64,000 bases of DNA from Oscillospiraceae bacterium (lineage in GTDB: Bacteria; Bacillota; Clostridia; Oscillospirales; Ruminococcaceae): contig SVMZ01000007.1 of assembly GCA_015067185.1 (NCBI GenBank), positions 1 to 64,000 on the forward strand. The letters run 5' to 3'. Below the pieces are notes generated by a model that ran no database searches, was not told the DNA's origin, and saw only the letters and a program-made list of their open reading frames with translations. The translations under genes were made by a program, and so were the position numbers. Position 1 is the stretch's first letter. The number at the start of each line of letters is the position of its first letter. Below, piece by piece: positions 60,841 through 64,000 of this stretch.

Positions 60841-62046
60841 ATGAAATTGTATGTTAGTCAGAACAGCACCACACCAGGTTGTGTCGCTGTAGACGATATG
60901 ATATTGACAACAGATCAGCCTACTGCTGCTGGTTCAAAAATGTTGGATGGCTATATGAGCCTTTTCGGTGCAGAGGTTGTTGAAAAGATTAAAGCCGTAG
61001 GTTATAAGGTCGGCGGCAAGGTGAATGTAGGCGAGTTCTCCGTTGATATGCTGGGGGAAACATCCTTCTACGGCGAGTGCGCAGACGAAAGTGGCAAGCT
61101 AGCAGGCGCAGTTGCAGAGGTTGTTAAGGCTGACGATGTCAAAGCCTGTCTCACCCTCGATGTAAACGGTATGCCCAGAAGAGCAGCCGCCATTGCAAAA
61201 ACTGTCTTCATCAAACCCACCTACGGCACCGTTTCCAGATACGGCACCATCCCCGTGGCTTGCTCCGGCGAGACTGTTGGCGTTATGGCAAACACCACCG
61301 CAGATCTGAGAGATGTGCTCGAAGTTGTTATCGGTCATGATGATAAGGATGGTACCAGCCTTTCCGACGAAAAGTGCGCTCTGCTTAAGAGAGACAGTGA
61401 AGTGAAAGCAGTTAAAAAGATAGCCGTTATCAAGGCTATGACAGATAAAGTTGAAGAGACGGTTACCGCTGACATTGATGCATTCAAGGCTGTTGCCAAG
61501 AAGAACGGCATTGAGGTTTGCGAGATAGATGGCAGCGAGCTGCTTGTAGCAAAAGCCGCCTGGAACGTGCTTATGTCTGCAGAGCTCTGCAACAACGTCT
61601 CCCGCTATGACGGCGTAAAATACGGCTACCGCACACCAAATTACACCAACATCGACGAACTCTACACCAACAGCCGCACCGAATCCTTCGGAATGCTGCT
61701 GAAGAGCGCAATCCTCTACGGTTCTCAGTCTCTGCTTTACACCGAGAAAAACAGAGGCGCATACGATAAGGCACTCAGAGTCCGCAGAGTTGTTTACGAT
61801 TATATGGCAAAGCTGTTGGAAGAGTATGACGCCCTGCTTATGCCCGTCTGCTCCAAAGCAGCTTACACCAAGGCAGATACCGATAGCAACATCGCCCTTT
61901 CCTTTGAGGAAAACGTCTACACAGCACCTGCTTCCATCACAGGACTTCCCGCAGTTGTTGTAAACGGCGTACAGCTTGTGGGCAAGGCTTTCTCCGACAG
62001 CGCACTGCTGGCTGTTGCTGAAATCTGCGAAAAGGAGGGCAAATAA
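60841..62046 (+). CDS. gatA: GatA-like amidase homologue lacking the catalytic triad and N-terminal region
   Basis: 401 residues versus about 485 for GatA; the first ~60 residues are missing. Homology is clear: TAAGSKMLDGY, VGEFSVDM, FIKPTYGTVSRYG, VSRYDGVKYGYRTPN, SITGLP. But the amidase signature is gone. The Lys of I-K-D-N is Asp18 (AVDDM), the G-G-S-S-G-G-S-A loop is GKLAGAVA (cis-Ser to Leu87), and the Ser nucleophile of D-T-G-G-S-I-R is Met111 (DVNGMPRR). The 24-residue distance between the two serine positions is kept. It therefore cannot hydrolyse glutamine by the known mechanism. The ATG at 60835 is an alternative start. It sits in the usual place between gatC and gatB. Confidence 0.85.
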   Translation: MKLYVSQNSTTPGCVAVDDMILTTDQPTAAGSKMLDGYMSLFGAEVVEKIKAVGYKVGGKVNVGEFSVDMLGETSFYGECADESGKLAGAVAEVVKADDVKACLTLDVNGMPRRAAAIAKTVFIKPTYGTVSRYGTIPVACSGETVGVMANTTADLRDVLEVVIGHDDKDGTSLSDEKCALLKRDSEVKAVKKIAVIKAMTDKVEETVTADIDAFKAVAKKNGIEVCEIDGSELLVAKAAWNVLMSAELCNNVSRYDGVKYGYRTPNYTNIDELYTNSRTESFGMLLKSAILYGSQSLLYTEKNRGAYDKALRVRRVVYDYMAKLLEEYDALLMPVCSKAAYTKADTDSNIALSFEENVYTAPASITGLPAVVVNGVQLVGKAFSDSALLAVAEICEKEGK

Positions 62047-62048
62047 TC

Positions 62049-63485
62049 ATGAAATACGAAACGGTCATCGGTCTGGAAGTTCACATAGAGCTTGCCACTG
62101 AATCCAAAATTTTCTGCTCCTGCTCTGCTAAATTCGGCGGCGAGCAAAACGACCATGTTTGCCCCGCTTGCTGCGGAATGCCCGGAATGCTCCCCATCGT
62201 CAACAAGCACGTTGTGGATCTCGGCATGGCAGCAGGTATGATGCTCAACTGCGACATCAACCGTGTAACCACATTCGATAAAAAGAGCTACTATTATCCC
62301 GATCTTCCCTGCTCCTACCAGACCACCCAGTGGTTTGCTCCCGTCAGCGTAAACGGTAGAGTGGATATCGAGACCTCCAAGGGCAAAAAGAGCATCCGCA
62401 TCAAGCAGATCCATATGGAAGAGGATGCAGGAAAGCTCGTCCACGACGACTGGACCAACACATCCCTTGTTGACTTCAACAGAACCAGCGTTCCCCTCAT
62501 TGAGATCGTCAGCCAGCCTGACCTCTCCAGCGCAGAGGAAGTTATTGCCTATCTTGAGCGCCTCAGATCTTTGCTTCGCTTTGCAAAGGTATCTGAGTGC
62601 AGAATGGAGCAGGGCTCCATGCGCTGCGACGTTAACCTTTCGGTACGTCCCGAAGGCAGCGACGTTCTCGGTGTAAGAACCGAAATGAAGAACATGAACT
62701 CCCTCTCCGCCATCGCCCGCGCCATCGAATACGAGACCGCACGTCACATCGATGCCATTGAAAACGGCACAGAAGAGCTTGTTCAGGAGACCCGCCGTTG
62801 GGATGACACCAAGGGTGCCAGCTTCGCGATGAGAAACAAGGAGACAGCGGGCGACTACCGCTATTTCCCCGATCCCAACGTAATGCCCATCGTTATCGAC
62901 GACGAGTGGTTCAACACCGTTAAATCCAATCTTCCTGAGTTCCCCGAGGTTAAGAAAGCACGTTATATTGACGAGCTTGGTCTTGCCGAGGGCGATGCAG
63001 AGCACTTGATCCAGAGCCGTGCATTCTGCGATTGCTTCGAGGGCGCATACGAAGTTTGCGGCAACGCAAAAGAGGCTGCAAACTGGCTTATCTTCGATTG
63101 TTCCAAGATCCTCAACCAGAAACAGCAGACCGTTGACCAGCTGAACATCAGCGGCAAGGCTCTCGGCGAGCTTATTAAACTTGTTCTGGATGAAAAGGTC
63201 AGCCGTGCCAATGCCAAAAAGATCCTCAGTGCCATGTTTGAGGAGGAGATTGATCCCGCAGAATACGCCAAGGCAAACGGATTTATCGTCTCCAACGATA
63301 CAGGCGCAATGGAAGCTGTTATTGCAGCAGTCATCGCAGCCGATCCCAAGTCTGTCAACGACTACAAGAACGGCAAAGAGAAGGCTCTCATGGCTCTCTT
63401 CGGCAAGTGCATGAAGGAGCTGAAGGGCAACTGCAACCCGCAGGTGCTCCGTGAAATGCTTCTCAAGAGCATTGAAAATGCGTAA
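62049..63485 (+). CDS. gatB: Aspartyl/glutamyl-tRNA amidotransferase subunit B
   Basis: 478 residues, normal length. Kinase-domain motifs: IGLEVHIEL, a zinc-site CSC...CPACCGMPGMLP, SYYYPDLPCSYQTTQ and HMEEDAGKLVHD. KNMNSLSAIARAIEYE and YRYFPDPNVMPIVID follow, and the C-terminal YqeY-like tail domain (DEKVSRANAKKILSAMF ... VNDYKNGKEKALMALFGKCMKEL) is complete. GatB phosphorylates Asp- or Glu-tRNA and transfers ammonia to it. Its start is 2 nt after the GatA-like gene, so the two are translationally coupled. No sign of degeneration, in contrast to its GatA neighbour. Confidence 0.97.
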   Translation: MKYETVIGLEVHIELATESKIFCSCSAKFGGEQNDHVCPACCGMPGMLPIVNKHVVDLGMAAGMMLNCDINRVTTFDKKSYYYPDLPCSYQTTQWFAPVSVNGRVDIETSKGKKSIRIKQIHMEEDAGKLVHDDWTNTSLVDFNRTSVPLIEIVSQPDLSSAEEVIAYLERLRSLLRFAKVSECRMEQGSMRCDVNLSVRPEGSDVLGVRTEMKNMNSLSAIARAIEYETARHIDAIENGTEELVQETRRWDDTKGASFAMRNKETAGDYRYFPDPNVMPIVIDDEWFNTVKSNLPEFPEVKKARYIDELGLAEGDAEHLIQSRAFCDCFEGAYEVCGNAKEAANWLIFDCSKILNQKQQTVDQLNISGKALGELIKLVLDEKVSRANAKKILSAMFEEEIDPAEYAKANGFIVSNDTGAMEAVIAAVIAADPKSVNDYKNGKEKALMALFGKCMKELKGNCNPQVLREMLLKSIENA

Positions 63486-63495
63486 CTAAACATTT

Positions 63496-63529
63496 AACAG
63501 TCACAACAGAATCATCTGTTGTGACTGTT
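63496..63529 (+). terminator. Terminator of the aspS-gatCAB operon
   Basis: A perfect 15-bp stem AACAGTCACAACAGA/TCTGTTGTGACTGTT with an ATCA loop (63496-63510, 63515-63529), followed by TTTGCAT. Confidence 0.9.
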
Positions 63530-63601
63530 TTTGCATAATTTGCTGCTATGTGATATGATGAAAATAAGAGACTGATAAATAAGAATTTGGCGGTGAGATA
63601 A

Positions 63602-64000
63602 ATGAATTATATTAGACAAGCAAGATATGATGACATAGAGAGAATTGCAGAAATTTTAGTATTCAATTATAGGCTAAATTTCTATCCAATATTTCGTGAT
63701 GATTGTTTCTATTTCGAAGAACTAACGGTTGCTAAACAAAAGGCTAACTATATGAATGAGTTGGACAGCATTTGGGTTTATGATGATGGTGTTGTAAAAG
63801 GATTTATTCAAATAGAAAATGCAGAAGTTAAAAAATTGTATGTAGAGCCTGCACTTCAAGGTAATTCTATCGGAGCGAAATTGTTGGAATATGCGATAGC
63901 CGAAAGTAATGTCAATTTTTTGTGGGCTTTAGAGAAAAACACAAAAGCAATAGCATTTTATAAGCGACATGGTTTTAATATAACAAATGACAAAAAATAT
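63602..64000 (+). CDS. GNAT-family N-acetyltransferase, 3' end outside window
   Basis: 133 codons are visible from ATG 63602 (GGTGAG upstream): MNYIRQARYDDIERIAEILV, VYDDGVVKGFIQIENAEVKKLYVEPALQGNSIGAKLLEYAI (CoA loop Q-G-N-S-I-G-A) and KAIAFYKRHGFNIT. This is a complete GNAT core. Only a few C-terminal residues should be missing. Substrate unknown. Codon use is AT-richer than in the gat operon before it. Confidence 0.9.
   Translation, partial: MNYIRQARYDDIERIAEILVFNYRLNFYPIFRDDCFYFEELTVAKQKANYMNELDSIWVYDDGVVKGFIQIENAEVKKLYVEPALQGNSIGAKLLEYAIAESNVNFLWALEKNTKAIAFYKRHGFNITNDKKY

Noticed and set aside
60841..62046. Explaining the odd GatA as a frameshifted or chimeric gene
   Set aside because: The frame is continuous, homology to GatA holds on both sides of each altered motif, and the spacing between lost residues is conserved, so point-level divergence rather than a frame error fits best.
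61917..63005. 362-codon antisense frame across gatA/gatB
   Set aside because: No motif or start site; gatB on the plus strand is unambiguous.

Overview
The window looks like chromosomal DNA from an endospore-forming Clostridia member (Firmicutes), most plausibly a gut Oscillospiraceae/Ruminococcaceae-type organism. Supporting signs are a complete sigma-G gene, a SpoIVB fragment, strong Gram-positive ribosome binding sites, GTG and TTG starts, a T-box leader, an indirect tRNA-amidation operon (aspS-gatC-gatA-gatB), a sortase-like surface anchor and TnpV. I cannot name the species.

Layout. (1) 1-18.4 kb is an accessory defence island. A truncated Phd-type antitoxin and the last 45 codons of spoIVB sit at its left edge. 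A collinear operon follows: XRE regulator, C5 cytosine methyltransferase, MORC/MutL-like ATPase, Z1 helicase, PD-(D/E)XK nuclease, AIPR protein, Vsr nickase and a nuclease-helicase. This matches the MORC-Z1-AIPR (Mza-type) restriction/anti-phage architecture. Next come a SLOG protein with a divergent XRE regulator, and an AbiL-type pair (AAA15 ATPase plus RloB) with a third, unrecognised 696-residue zinc-binding protein. TnpV and a Fic protein follow. The island ends at a 42-nt piece of tRNA-Ala(GGC) preceded by four tandem 9-bp repeats, which looks like an integrase attachment site. (2) 18.4-28.3 kb holds a von Willebrand-type surface protein, a GH78 rhamnosidase, an operon of two ATP-grasp ligases with a CPYC redoxin and a nitroreductase, and WYL and LysR regulators. 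(3) 28.4-34.3 kb holds two regulator-exporter operons (ArsR-ABC and MarR-MATE, the MATE frameshifted), a PH-domain protein and an AI-2E-type permease. (4) 34.3-43.4 kb is sugar and intermediary metabolism: HAD phosphatase, aconitase-family hydratase, a DeoR regulator divergent from an epimerase-dehydrogenase-kinase operon, and a GH20 hexosaminidase. (5) 43.6-49.8 kb holds AraC and XRE regulators, a PadR-DUF1700-DUF4097 cassette bracketed by ~165-bp direct repeats, an aminotransferase and a flavin reductase. (6) 50-58 kb holds sigG, a DegT aminotransferase, tRNA-Pro, a TipA-like MerR regulator, a Tet(M)/EF-G-like GTPase, a GNAT enzyme and a polysaccharide deacetylase-like protein. (7) 58.4-63.5 kb is a T-box-controlled aspS-gatCAB operon. 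A partial GNAT gene runs off the right end.

The two most striking observations are these. The GatA homologue in the tRNA-amidation operon has lost all three residues of the amidase Ser-cisSer-Lys triad and its N-terminal region, although its partners look normal. The AbiL-like operon carries an unrecognised zinc-ribbon protein with an Mrr-like C-terminus. All annotation is from reading the sequence; no database search was run, and family names rest on remembered motifs.
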